A stretch of DNA of 64,000 nucleotides from Nicotiana tabacum (taxonomy: Eukaryota > Streptophyta > Magnoliopsida > Solanales > Solanaceae): assembly GCF_000715075.1 (NCBI RefSeq), contig NC_134082.1, forward strand, positions 187,973,948 to 188,037,947, in the 5' to 3' direction. The notes below the pieces were generated by a model that had not been told where the DNA came from, searched no databases, and worked only from the letters and a program-made list of their open reading frames with translations. Both the position numbers and the translations under genes were made by a program. This document shows positions 31,996 through 44,240 of this stretch, one piece after another. Each line of letters starts with the position of its first letter. Positions within the stretch are counted from its first letter, which is position 1.

Positions 31996-34598
31996 TGTTG
32001 ATACCCAATTTTTCCCTGTATATTATTTATATATACAAAATACTTTCAAAATAACATATATATGCATATATAAGCATGCCCAAGTGTTTTAGTATTTTTC
32101 CCAATTTTTAAAGATTTTTAAAATTAATTTATTGCTCATTTCAGCAGTATAAAAACCAATAATTATTCCGAAAATTATCATTTTGGTGGATAATTTATTT
32201 TATTTCCCATATTTATACCATAATATAGTTAAGGTAATTTTTATATATTTTTACAAATTTATTTGGTATTTTTAAAACTAAATTGCATATAATTGCAATT
32301 CTAGCCTACTTTAAGATTTAATAGCATTTTTATAATTATAAAATCGGTTCCAACATTTTCAAATAAATACTTATATATTATTAGCTGATCAAGTACTCTT
32401 AATTTACTTTCAAAATCATTTTACTATTTTTTATAAAATAAAAAGGGGAAAACTGGCTATTTAAAATCTGGCCCATTTTTATTTCAATCATAGCCAAATT
32501 GACCCCCCTAATTGACCCAATTTTGAAATCCAATTGGGCCGTCCCAATTCTAATCTAACCCGACCCCCGACCCAACCAATTAACCCGTCGACCCTTTCTT
32601 TCAATCCAGGCCATTGATCATTTAGATCAACGATCACGATTACCCCTTACCTTTTTTAATTCACTAACCCTACCCTTATCCCCTCATTTCCATCTCTCAG
32701 CCGCCTTTGAATACTCTCCCTCTCTTAAACTCTCTCGAAGGTTCCTGAAACCCTAGCCTCTCTCACCCCCCTTCAAGCGCAATCTCACCGGAACTCATGG
32801 CTTCTCAGGCCATGGATGGCTTGTACTCACCCTCCTCCACCATTAAACCCTGGGTGCTCGAAGTTTTGAGGTCCGGCCTCGATGGTGTCCTTTCAGGTCT
32901 CTACATATCCAAGGTTCTATGGCCTCTCCGGCCTGGCTCCGGCGTATTCAAGCATCAGAAGCCTATTTCTGACCTCTCTGACTCAAGATCGGACCTTCTT
33001 CCAAGCCTTTCTCATTTCTAGTATTTCTCTGAAACCCTAAGCTATTCGAGGTTTTTCTCTGGTTGTTTTATTATATCTATGCTATGTTTGTGCTCTACTT
33101 GAGTTCTTAAACGTTTTCCCTAATTTTCTTTCAAAAATTACTTCTCTTCGATTTAGGGTCTCTAAAAAGGTTTTAAAATATTTTTTGACTCCTCTTCTTC
33201 TTCTCTTTGTGTGAATCTGTCTATGTTATGTTTTTATGTTCTCTTTTCTACCTCACATGTCCTTCTCTTATGTTCTTATGTTTGCCTTATTTTGCATGTC
33301 CTTCTATTGTGCTCCGTTCTTTCTTCTACTGGTTTCTATATCATGCTTTCACATGTTTATCTTATGTGTTCGTTTACCCCTATGTTCCTCTACTGTATTT
33401 TCTATTAAGCTTTTAGGTCTTTAGTTGCCTTCTTCTGGATTTTGTTTGAGTTCTTTGTTAAACATGTTTGATTTCTCTCTTAAACATGTTCTTCTATAGG
33501 AGTAACCAACTTATCTGAATCGTTTACAAGTCTAAAATCAGTAGTAACGTTACTCAATGTCTGCAAAACTTATGTTTTCTATAATCAACAGGCCTTCTTC
33601 TTGTAAAAATCAGTACACTTTTGCATTATTAGATGTCATGCCTGTAGGTCTCACTTAGGCAAGCTATAAGGTAAAATTAGCTAATTGAATCAGACTCTGT
33701 TAATTCCAACCAGTAGGCAGGTCTGATTCCGGTTTCTTATCTGAAATGTGTAATAGACCAGTCTGCCTCCTTAAGGTTTAAGTTTAATTCAGACCATAAC
33801 TAGTTTCTGCAAGACATGCTAAATAATTTGTCTTTAAGTGAGGAGGCCCATCTGAGACTCTTAAATTGTTATGTGTTTCCCATATCTGCCTTATGTGTTT
33901 TTGTTTGTTGCTTTAGAATTTTATCCTTTTAAACTATACAAAGCCCAAATCTCCCTTCCCTTTAGGACTAGTAGTCCCAAATGCCTCCGGGACTGATAGG
34001 ATTGGGGCGGGTACTAGCATGCAATAAGTAACGAAACCATTCCGCGTTTAAATACCTCAACGGGGTGGGAATGAGTAGATATGGATATGATGACCGGTGC
34101 GCTAATACCACATGTAACCCCTCTTCTGAGGAGTGATTACCGGGTATTGTATTGATGTGATCCATATTATTTATAAACCTAGGACCCCCCTTCCCTTTAC
34201 TTGTTTATTTTATTACTTTCAAAATTTCAAACTCCTTTTTCTCAAATTTCAACTTCCTTGTTTCTTCAAACTTTAACTTATTTGCAAACACAATGTGACA
34301 ACCCCTCATATTTGAAACCCTTAATTTCTTATTTATTATTTGTACTTAAGTCACAATTGTAGCATGGCCGGGAACCACACTAGTGGATCTTGAGGGGTGT
34401 CTAACACCTTCCCCTCGAGATAATTTCTAGACCTTACCCAAACTCTGGTTTTTCTAAACAAATTCTTCCTAGTATCCAAAATGCACTTAATCATTAGGTG
34501 GAGACTCTTCAAATAAAAAAACTCAATTCCCAAAAGGGAACGAGTTGTCCTCCTAAATGTCATAAACCCGATTTTGCGAGAAAAAAGGGGGCGCGACA
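31996..34598 (+). repeat. Ogre LTR B (3' LTR) with a 2.2-kb internal deletion
   Basis: It starts TGTTGATACCC and ends GGGGGCGCGACA, colinear with LTR A except that sequence equivalent to about 15950-18165 is absent; the join is around 33470-33500 next to repeated 'aaacatgtt'. After its end (34599) the minus-strand Tat1 sequence resumes immediately. Confidence 0.88.
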
Positions 34599-34601
34599 TA
34601 C

Positions 34602-34892
34602 CTACGGTGGTATTCCCGTCATGTCAGAGTGGGACCAAGCAAAATAGTCCACGTTAGTTTTCAAAAATTCAATTAACTTACCTCTCATGCTTTGGCTTAG
34701 ATTGGCCCCTACGTAGACTTTCTTATCAGGACATTGTTCAAATAACACCACAACCTCCAGTTCTTCAATTGTTGTTTTGATATTTTCGTTTTCTTCTGGT
34801 TCTTGAATGGTATCAGGTCTTGAATCCATATCTGTCCGCCCTTGTTCAGTTGAGGTTTGTGTTGTGGTGCCCTCAACTGTCTTCTGTGATTG
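34602..34892 (-). pseudogene. Tat1 PR-RT connecting region
   Basis: On the minus strand the frame gives TIEELEVVVLFEQCPDKKVY, GANLSQSMRGKLIEFLKTN and DYFAWSHSDMTGIPP, the stretch that precedes RT in Tat elements. The next codon is TAG, a few bases before the Ogre boundary at 34598. On the other side of the Ogre the Tat1 RT resumes at 12193. Confidence 0.82.
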
Positions 34893-35543
34893 CTATTTTT
34901 CTTCTTTTTTCATACTTGAATCTGCTGCAGAGTTGATGCTCCTGGATGTAAGTTGATCCCCGCGGATTTGACATATTCCCCATGGTGATTGAAATTTAAT
35001 AACTTGATGCAAGGTTGAAGGAACGACATCCATTTCATGGATCCATGGTCTCCCAAGGATCATATTGTAAGTCATCTCCATATCTACTACTTGAAACTTT
35101 GTATCTTTGACAACTCCTTCTGCGAATGTGGTGAGTGTTACCTCTCATTTCGTCACAACACTAGAATTGTCGAATCTAGATAAAGTATGCGCCTTTGGTA
35201 TTAATTTATCCTCAGCTTGCATCTCACGTAATACTCTTAGCAAAATAATGTTCACGGAACTACCTGGATCAATCAAAACTCGTTTCACATTAGTATCATG
35301 TACAATTAAAGATATTACCATGCCATCGTTATGAGGAGATAATACGTCATCCGCATCAGCATCATCAAATGTAATGTTGTTTTCCTCTAATACATGCCGC
35401 ACTCGTTTCCCTTGGGTAATTATGACTTTAGAAATTTTATTAGATGCAGTGTACATTACGCCATTGATATCTTCACCCCCGCTTATAACGTTGACGACCC
35501 TTTTTGAAGAAGGTGGTTTAGGGGGTTCCTGCCTATTCTTCAT
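34893..35543 (-). pseudogene. Tat1 aspartic protease
   Basis: Minus-strand frame 35145-35543 holds VVNVISGGEDINGV, VRHVLEENNITFDDAD and the active-site region KRVLIDPGSSVNII; a shift at about 35145 leads to a second frame with TYNMILGRPWIHEMDVVPST (34893-35081), the C-terminal part. The catalytic Asp is retained. Frame breaks make it non-functional as it stands. Confidence 0.82.
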
Positions 35544-35591
35544 GTAAGCTTGCTTATCTTTCTCATTGAATAGCTCGGTGAGATACCCTTG

Positions 35592-37083
35592 TTATAATAA
35601 ATGATCAACTTCACTTTGTAAAAATCTACAATCTACAATTTTATGTCCGTGATCATTATGAAACTCATACCAATGATCAAGGTTGCGCCTTTTTGGATTC
35701 GATCTCATCTCTTTTGGCCACCGTACCTTGTCACCCATGCTTCTCAAAACAGCTACGAGATCGGAAGTGCTAACATTGAAATTGTAACTGCCAAATCTCG
35801 CCTTCAAATTTCTATCATCATCTCGTGACTCATGGGTGTTTCGATCATTCCTAAATCTTGATGAAGAGCCTGACTCTTTATTCCTTGATCTGTGATCATA
35901 TCTTTGATTGTCTTGTTTTGACCATGAATCTTTTCCCACAGGTCCCATGTATGGCTCGTACCTATTTTTACCGGACATTTTTTCGGTTTCCGCCCGTCTC
36001 GAACTTACTTTTTCTTCTTTTTGGAATCGTTGAACAGTATCTTCTTTTATCCTTAGCTTCGTGTTATACCTGTTGTAAACGCCATTCCATGTTGTAGCTG
36101 GAAATTCACGAAGACTTTCCTTGAGTTGCCTCGTAGCTTCTGAACTCTTTTCATTCAAATTACTTGTGAAAGTTATAGCTGCCCAATTATCAGGTACATG
36201 TGGTAATGTCATTCTTTCACATTGGAATCTATCCACGAACTCCCTAAGCAATTCTGAGTCCCCTTGCTTGATTTTGAAATATCTTCCATTCTTTTTTCGA
36301 CTTTTTGAGCTCCCGAATGTGCTTTGATGAAAGAATCTGCAAGCTCAGCAAAAGAATTTATAGAATTTTCGGGTAAAAGAGAATACCACGTTAATGCACC
36401 CTTGGTAAGTGTTTCACCGAATTTTTTGACTAATACTGATTCAATCTCCTGCTTGGTCAAGTCGTTGCCTTTTACGCCTGTTGTGAATGCAGTCACGTGG
36501 TCTCGTAGGTTTGTTGTTCCATCGTATTTTGGAATATCAGGCATTTTGAATTTCTTTGGAATTGGGAGGGGAGCAGCATTTGGCTTCCAGGGTTGTTGCG
36601 AGTATTTATCCGTATCTATCCCTTTGATTACGGGCAGCACCCCGGGTATTTGCTCTATGTGGTCACTTTGCTCCTTGAGTTGTTTCTGCAATGTTAGTAC
36701 TAAATTTTGTAAATCAGAATTGACTAAGTTACTTGGTTCTCCTTCCTGTGATTCGCTGGGGGTTCCACCGCTACCTGAATTAACAAGCCCGGAGCGAGGG
36801 TTCTCCAAAGTGTTGTTATTTGGAGTGAGTGTGGGTGGTGCAGCAGGTAACTGGCTAGCAAAAACATCAAGAGCTTTATTGACCTGTGCAACAATTAGTT
36901 TCTGCAAAGCTTCATCGATAGCTTCAACATTTTCAAATTGAGTCCATTTGTATGAGATCCATCAGGAGAGCCTTCACGAGACCGCCGAGGAGAGCCTCGT
37001 GGAGAAGGGACCGGGGTTTGATTACCCTATGGATTTCCCTGAAGTTGTTGGTTTCCTTGAATGTTGTCATTGTTGTTCGACAT
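35592..37083 (-). pseudogene. Tat1 gag, decayed
   Basis: The likely start is the minus-strand ATG at 37083 (MSNNNDNIQGNQQLQG), 66 bases inside the PBS; a TAG interrupts at about codon 19 and the frame shifts before 36907. The main part contains KFKMPDIPKYDGTTNLRDHV, GALTWYSLLPENSI and FIKAHSGAQKVEK (gag core). After another shift near 36230 come FVDRFQCERMTLPHVPD and an Arg/Ser-rich tail ending YEFHNDHGHKIVDC, a zinc-knuckle-like motif whose first Cys appears replaced by Tyr. Gag forms the RNA-packaging particle. Confidence 0.85.
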
Positions 37084-37131
37084 GGTTGATGCAACAAGGA
37101 AATTTAAGCTAAAAGAGGATAGATTATCAGA

Positions 37132-37149
37132 TTTCCGGTAACAGAACCA
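37132..37149 (-). other. Tat1 primer binding site
   Basis: On the minus strand TGGTTCTGTTACCGGAAA begins three bases after the 5' LTR. It starts with TGG as required to pair with the CCA end of a tRNA. I could not assign the tRNA with confidence. Confidence 0.7.
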
Positions 37150-37152
37150 ATT

Positions 37153-37705
37153 TGTTTAACCAAAAAATGGGATTTCTGTCAAAGATTTAATTTAGAAGAA
37201 CTTGGGTTACTGATAATCAAAAGAATATATGAAAGAAAGTAATTTGGCTAGCAATAAGATAATCAGAAGAAAAACAAGTAAATCGGTATATTCAGATAAT
37301 ATTATGTATCCCTAGAATTGATCTGTTCTCTCCCTTTTATAGCTACTTTGGAGATATGCGTTTTGCTTTTGTCATAATAAGGTCATTATGGACAATTAAA
37401 GACATTAAATGATACGTTACATAATCATTGCATTTAATACATATTCTCAATGTTTTTAGTATTTAAGGCTCAATAAATACTGTATCTATACTCTCATATA
37501 GTGTCAGATTCATTCCCCTTGATTCTTGGACTTAAATAAGTACGAGCGTTGAGTCTATAGTCGTTCGTGCCTCTTCCTTTGTCTCTGCTCGTATCTGCTG
37601 CAGCTTCATGCCTCTTTGTCAGTTGTAACTCTTTGACCAGTCTATGTGTCATGACACATCATCTTTACACCACTTTAATATGTAAATTCATTTTTTTCCA
37701 ATACA
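37153..37705 (-). repeat. Tat1 5' LTR (minus-strand sense)
   Basis: Matches 4517-5074 end to end with the same TG...CA termini. It is followed by the target duplication ATTAT (37706-37710). Confidence 0.92.
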
Positions 37706-37710
37706 ATTAT

Positions 37711-38288
37711 GTGACAAAGAAATGGACCTTAGGTTTAACTCAAATACCTAAAAGTTTGCCCACAAGTTAAAACAATTGACTGGTAGCATAAAAAAATATT
37801 TACACGATTGACATATATAACTTTTTTTTTGGAACCGATAAAAAGAAAAAATGAGAACATATATATAAGAGATTCGAACATGATCAAGAGGAGCTTATCT
37901 TCAAAATCAAAACCATGTATTGATTTGTTAGGGTCAATTTAGCTAGACGGTAGCTTCCTATATTATCTGGTTAACTGTAGAATAATAAGTAAGCATGTGT
38001 CATCATTTAAACAACTCCAACGGCCAGTCAAGGTAAAATACTTATTCCTAATAACTCTTAAGTTCAAGACAGTATGCACTACGGAAGAATTTACGTACCC
38101 GAGAATTAGTACTAACAAAATTTTACTTATAAAATCTGTCATATAATATGCTATGCCTTCTTAATTAAAATCTTAATAACTTGATTAATCAGTGTACAAG
38201 TAATAGTTCAACAAAGTTGTTAACCAAAAACAATTACCCAGAATTCTACGTGTATGCTTCATAACGAAGTACAAAAAAATAGAGTACT
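37711..38288. other. intergenic flank right of Tat1, nothing recognisable
   Basis: AT-rich single-copy-looking sequence continuing the host locus that Tat1 interrupted. No ORF with recognisable motifs. Confidence 0.6.
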
Positions 38289-39424
38289 AGAGTGTGTTTG
38301 GTATAAAGGAAAACATTCGAAAAATATTTTTTAATTTTCTCATGTTAGGTTGGCTTAAATATTTTGAAAAATATTTTCCTCATCAACTCATTTTCCTCCA
38401 ATTGGAGGAAAATGTTTTCCTTATCAAGAGAAGGGAAAACATTTTCTAAAACTTCTTCTCAACCTTCCTCACTCTATTCTCCATCCCCACCAACCCACCC
38501 CCAACACCCGCCCCACCCTCACGCCTACCCACTCCACCCTTCACCCCACCCCCACCCTAAATAAAAATATTATTAATACTACTTTCTTTTCATATTATAG
38601 ATAAATTTATTTTTTTCAACAAATGAGTATTTTTTTACATGATATAAAAAGTATTTTTTTTTTCATTTCAACAAAAAAAGTACTTTCTTTCATTTCAATA
38701 AAATAAGTATTTTCTTTTCATTATATAAAAAAAATATTTTTTTCATGAGACTCACCACAAATTATTATTTTTTTCCTCTAAGAAAATTGGAGGAAATGAT
38801 TGCATTTGGAATTTTGTATTTACCATAACTGTTTTCTTAGTAGCCATTTTAATTGTACCATAACTGTTTTGTCAATAGTCACCGGAGACGTGGGAGGACG
38901 TGAATTTCGGTTAATAATTTTTTTAATTTCAACAAAATGAGTATTTTCTTTTCATGATGTAGAAAAGTATTTTCTTTTATTTCAATAAAATGAGTACTTA
39001 ATTTTTATGTTGTAAAAAGAGTATTTTTTTTTTCAATCAAAAAAAAAGTATTTTCTTTTTAGTTATGGAGCACAAATTTTAATGATATTTTTGTGTAAAA
39101 AAAGTAAAGCAACACATTAATTCCTTTGTGTTTGTGTGAATTTTAAAAAAAAAATCATGAACTAAATAAAGTCCTGAAAACATTGGGTATTTGGGGAGGG
39201 TGGGTGAGCAATCAAACATGGGGACTTGGGGGAATTGGGGGTTAAGAGAGTAGCATACAAAATATTTTTCTAAAAAAATATTTTCTACTCTCTAACCAAA
39301 CAGTATAAAATATTTTCTAGAAAATGTTTTCCATTCACCAACCAAACAAGAAAAAATAAGTGATAAAACCACTCATTTTCCTTGAAAACATTTTCTAGGA
39401 AACATTTTCCTTCCTACCCCTAAA
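38289..39424. mobile_element. non-autonomous DNA transposon / large MITE
   Basis: The left end 'gtgtttggtataaaggaaaac' and the right end 'aaacattttccttcctaccc' are imperfect inverted repeats. The inside is low-complexity: a C-rich block (38480-38560) and many copies of 'aagtattttcttttcat' (38600-39060). It resembles the common Solanaceae 'tgtttggtataaagg' repeats. There is no coding sequence, and the exact target duplication was not resolved. Confidence 0.5.
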
Positions 39425-39925
39425 GTGAGTACCTTTTCCCCTTTTATGAGGACTTACTCCTTGATAAAAGTAAATAACAGTTGATTTAGAGACACAGACC
39501 CACCTCCTAGCAATAACGAGGGAAAAAAAAATTAAGACTATGATTTTTTTATTTTATGATATCCCTGATTAGTGGGGGAGGAAAGGTATAGAGGGGAGGA
39601 TTTTTAGTGTAATTCTAATCTTTACTCGAATACATGAAATTGAACTCATTAAACTGTAACTCAAATCTCTTCGATTCTCATAAAACAAAATTGATCAATA
39701 GTAATATTTCCTTTATATTATTCCTCAAATGAGAATATGCGTGATGTTGTATTTATAACTCACATATGACGATTGGAATTTTAAAAACTCTTCAATAGTA
39801 AGCTAATACTCTTATGATTTGGCTTAAAAATTGGATATTTCGATATACTTCACCTAGCAGGATTTAGTACAGTCACAATCAAGTCCAAGTGGGAAGTCTT
39901 TTTTCTCATTCATTCTTATAGTATA
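39425..39925. other. intergenic, nothing recognisable
   Basis: AT-rich. No ORF, repeat end or motif supported, apart from GTATA at 39921-39925, the left target duplication of the next element. Confidence 0.5.
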
Positions 39926-40792
39926 ATTAGGGGCGGATCTACGTAGAGACTTTAGGGTGATACGGCACCTGGACATTTGGATAAAATTCTATATATGTAT
40001 TGGTATTTTACTGGAAAACATAATTTAAGTTCTGAGTGGCACCCAAAAGTAACAAAATAACGGTGGGTGCTATGGTTGAGTTGCCAAATATCCACATGAA
40101 AAAACCCAGTTTTGAATCTCACCTATTTCCAAGCTGGTGCTTATTTCTCCTGTGCTCCTAGTTGCTCCTCTTTTTTAATTTTTTCTATTTTCTCCATTTG
40201 TGTAGTTGTTCCTCTTTTTTAATTTCTTTTATTTTCTTCATTTTTGTAGTTGCTCCTCTTTTTAATTCCTTCTATTTTCTTTATTTTTGTATTCGCACTC
40301 TCTTTGTACCTCATTATTCTTATTTATTTAGAATTATATAATTGTTTCCTTTTTCTCATTCTAGATCTTCATATTTTATTTGAATATGATTTTAATTATT
40401 TTTTAATCATCTAATGTTATATTTTTCTTGATTTTTTTTTTACAGTGATGGCATCAATAAACGTAATACTATCTAGCTATATGTAGGTTGATTAGATGTA
40501 TTTGCTAACTTAAATTTTATTTATGTTTTTTAATCATAATAAATAGAATTTGCATTTAGAGAATTAGATCGAATTGGACAGTTGTTTCGGTGATCACATA
40601 TTTATTTATGTACTAAAAATCTAGTAAATTGATTGAAATATTTCCTAATGAATCGGATAGAATTGAACCGAACTAATTCAAAATGGGTTGAACCGGCAGA
40701 ATATACACCCTAATTCAATCTCCTTCGCTAGTGGTAGGTTTATATTAAAAATAATGACACCCATAATCATCAAATCCTGGATCCGCCTCTAA
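39926..40792. mobile_element. non-autonomous TIR element with 5-bp target duplication
   Basis: The left terminus ATTAGGGGCGGATCT and the complement of the right terminus TTAGAGGCGGATCC form ~14-bp inverted repeats, flanked by GTATA on both sides (39921-39925 and 40793-40797). Inside at 40160-40320 is a three-unit ~56-bp tandem repeat ('agttgctcctcttttttaat'). No coding capacity. The superfamily is uncertain. Confidence 0.65.
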
Positions 40793-41443
40793 GTATACCC
40801 TATATGTTATGGCACAGATTCAGGGGAAACTCTAGTGCCGTGATTTATGCTTATTAAAAGATAAATGTTCTTGAATTTTGTGGCATGAAAATAAACAGTT
40901 ATGCCTGAAGAGTAGCTTTCGTGTACGTGCATGGTATTTTCTTACATTTATGAAGGACGTTCTTCTTTTAACACGGAGAAGGAAGTGATATCTGCTTTTT
41001 GTATTTCTTGATATCAACATGGACTATTTAAGTACAACTTAAACATCGAGAGATTAATGCATTAATGAGAAGCTCAATGTTGTAATGTATTATAGCTATT
41101 ACTATATCCCAAATTAATTTCTCTAGAACGCTTTATTAATTAGTGACAGCTTGAGAAGCTATTCATAGAAAATATCACTTGGAACACAAACTAATTTTCT
41201 ACACAATGTAATAAATTATGATCGTATATAAGAGTTTCCCTTGTCTAGTTAATCATGAAAAGTCAAGAAAGTAATTTATTTTCTTGGAAAATTAATTTTG
41301 TGAATTTAAAATCTCCACTGATAAAACTTCTTTTTCTGGATAAACCTAGCTAATTACAAATACTTCTTTCATTCTAAGTCAATACTTTATTCCAATAGAA
41401 ACACTCACAAATATCCCGTTGAATCAGGCGTGAATAGGTTATC

Positions 41444-41522
<79 letters not shown>

Positions 41523-41911
41523 AGGTGGCAGATTATTGAAGTTAATGGATTAGTTTATGGGAAAGGAAACTGGAAATGGGAACAGTGACAAATGGGCAAA
41601 TCCAAAAGGAGGTGGTCGTTATGTTAGTTGGGAATATTAACTATCTTTTCAATTTTTACATTATCCATTGCATAAAGTCCACTACTGTGTTGGTGCCTCC
41701 CAACTGTAAAACAAATTGTACAGAGGATCTAATCCATTTATAGACTCCTCTTTTGTCTCCTTCCTCCCTTTTCATCATCAACTTTTCTCTCTCTCTTCTT
41801 CTTTTGAAAATTATACATGGCGGAGTATGTTAAGAGCGCCAATAAAGATCCATCATAGTAATTAAAAGAAAAGAAAATTACATACAAGGTGTAAAAATTC
41901 TATTAAATGAC
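40793..41911. other. promoter-like host sequence with short leader ORF
   Basis: No full gene. The part 40910-41800 resembles 2187-3700 in the same order. A TATA-like TTTATAGA at about 41728-41735 precedes a CT-rich leader and an ATG at 41817 (context ttatacATGG) opening MAEYVKSANKDPS before TAG at 41856-41858. Whether this was a gene start is uncertain. The downstream sequence is replaced by a solo LTR at 41912. Confidence 0.35.
41451..41517. repeat. (TA)n microsatellite, ~33 units
   Basis: Uninterrupted TA dinucleotides over about 67 bp. Confidence 0.97.
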
Positions 41912-44240
41912 TGTCACACCTCCTTTTTCCTACCGCCAAAAGAGTATAAAAGGGAATTTTTTTTCAATAAGTGACAATCGAAATGAGATTATTTTATTTA
42001 AAATTCAGAGTCGCCACTTGAAATAATTTATGGTGTCCCAAGTCACCAGTTCAAATCCCGAATCGAGGAAAGATTGACTCTGTATTACAGTCCGCGAAAC
42101 ACAGAAATCGGGGTAAGGAATTCTGTTAATACGGGAGAAGGTATTAGGCATTCATCGGTTCTGTGGTTCTAGCACGGTCGCTTAACTATTAATATTGGCC
42201 TAATTATCTGATTTTTTACATGTTTTAAACCTATTGCATTTTTAACTTGTTAGCCTCTTTTAGTTATTTTTAGGAAGATTCAACGTTATTTAAAACGCGT
42301 CTTGAACCACACCACATGAAATGCACCCACAGTCCACGACACATTTTATTTAACGTTGTTGAGATTTGGATTTGGGTCACATGAAATGCACACCCGACTT
42401 TAAGGAGATTAATTTAAATTAAGCGCCTAAAACAACTATGCACTTTCAAGTTTGCGAGGGCCATGTAAAATTCGACTAAATAGCACGTCTCGATTTCTAA
42501 AGGATTAAAATTAATTAAATGAGGGTCATGGGCTACCTAGTTTTGTTTATGACACACCCAAAGTCTAAATTCAAAAAGGGCTGATTAATTAACTAGAAGA
42601 CTAAGGGAATTTGCATTTTTTATTTCAAAGCTATCGTTCACTAAACTTAATACTTAATGGGCTGATAATAAACAAACCAATGTTTGATTGTTGAAGGCCC
42701 TAGGCTGGCCATAAGCCCAACGGCTGACTTCCAAATACTGTGTACCCAGCACGAGAAACAACTGGGCTCAACATAAAGCCCAGATTGATAATCTAACTGT
42801 TGTAGGATAAATTGAATACAACTGGGTCAACGATGGCAACTCAGTTTCATGATTTAAAACTACTACTTGAAGTAAACTACACTTTTCATGCAAGTCTTGA
42901 GTTTGAAAACAAATGTTAGCAAGTATTAGCACCTCTGCACAGATGCACAACGAAAACTCTTAAGCTCAAATCACATTCCATAATAAGTTGCCAATCTTAA
43001 TGCTTTATAGTTCCAACACCATCATTCCGTCTTTTAACATAGTAGAAGGTAGATTTTTAGCCAAAACAAAACTAATACGATGTCAAGAGAATGAATCTAC
43101 TGAAACTTATCTAACTATCAAGTCTTTCAAAGAGTGAATGAGTACTGATTGATTTCACCACAAACCAAATAAAACCCAAAACTAACTTAAGGTTCCAAAC
43201 TAACATTTTCAGTAGAAACCTAGCATCAAGGGCTTCATACTGTTGCCTCTATTATTTACAAACAACACAGTAAACTTTAAAATCATTTGAGAATCAAAAT
43301 TATGACAAACGAAATCATGGAAATTGCCTAAAACACAACACCGCCATACAACTTACAGGTTATTCACTAAGTTATGTCCATATCTTGGCAGTCCAATATT
43401 GAATATGATGACAAAGTTCAGCCATTAAAACTAGAATCTAGCTATAAGATACTTGACATGAATTCGGGACTCACACACTAAGTAAAGGCCTAATATAACC
43501 CTTAGGAGGAAACTACCCTTCAGCAGAAGCAAAATACAAAGAATAAAACAGTGTAGTGCAGAAAATAAGGCTAGAGTCTAATCAAATGAATTGATACTAT
43601 ACATAAACTCCACATTTTCAATTACATTCTTCAATTTTGAGCTTCGCATTGAGTAGAGTCCAAAAAGATGGGTATCCAAAAGAAACCAAAGAAAATGAGG
43701 ATTTAGCAACAGTAACAGAGCAGATGAATCAGCAGCTCCAAAACACATCCAAGCTTAGATCTTAAACCATTTTTACCCAGATAAACAAGAGTTCTTCGAA
43801 ACTTTTGAATTCCAGCTAACACTTAAAATTAAAGAGCAAATTTGGAACCAACTTCCACCCCAAAAATGCAGAAATTTCAATGTATTTTCAGAATAACTCT
43901 CTCAGCCATTTTCTGATTTTTCTAGTGTTCTCCTAGAGTGTAATTCCAAGCAATTTTTGACCCAAATTAATGCAGAGAATTTTCAGTCTTTTAGGGTATG
44001 TGTGTGCTGAATGAGGGGAGAGTCTTATTTATACAACAGAAATCTGTTGTGTGCCCTCTAAGGCAAGGCAATGGGATTTCCCCAAAATACTCTCACAGGG
44101 CATCTTTTAAAACTGATTTATGTACAGTTGTCCCTTTCTTTCAGGTATTTTCATTTTTCAGCTTGTTTTCATTAATAATTCTGAGCAGCTGTCCTTTTAG
44201 GAAGCTTCCCAATCAGTTATTAAAGATTCCCAAGGTTAAA

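Larger units (their letters stand above)
12194..34598 (+). mobile_element. nested Ogre-like retrotransposon: truncated tandem, partial internal - LTR - internal - LTR
   Basis: Plus-strand order: end of an IN gene and 3' UTR (12194-14475), LTR A (14476-19270), PBS for tRNA-Arg (19274), gag, PR, RT, RNase H, IN, repeat-rich 3' UTR, PPT, LTR B (31996-34598). Long LTRs, tRNA-Arg primer, the aspartic protease followed by a G-patch-like stretch, and two RNase H domains all point to the Ogre branch of Tat. The left part duplicates 29745-31995, so at least two internal regions shared LTR A; the first LTR and most of the first internal region were lost. It lies inside the RT of Tat1. Confidence 0.88.
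4517..37705 (-). mobile_element. Tat-lineage Ty3/Gypsy retrotransposon 'Tat1' with an opposite-strand gene; split by a nested Ogre
   Basis: Two LTRs (4517-5074 and 37153-37705) both begin TGTTTAACCAAA and end CCAATACA, and are flanked by an identical 5-bp duplication ATTAT (4512-4516 and 37706-37710). This shows a single insertion event. Reading the minus strand from the right: LTR, PBS, gag, PR, RT, RNase H, IN, then a gene in antisense, PPT and LTR. Removing the nested Ogre (12194-34598) leaves about 10.8 kb, normal for Tat elements carrying an extra ORF. Gag-pol has several stops and frameshifts, so the copy cannot move by itself. Confidence 0.92.

Noticed and set aside
38364..38564. A 66-codon frame ending in a Pro/His-rich peptide.
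   Set aside because: Falls in a C-rich low-complexity part of a MITE.
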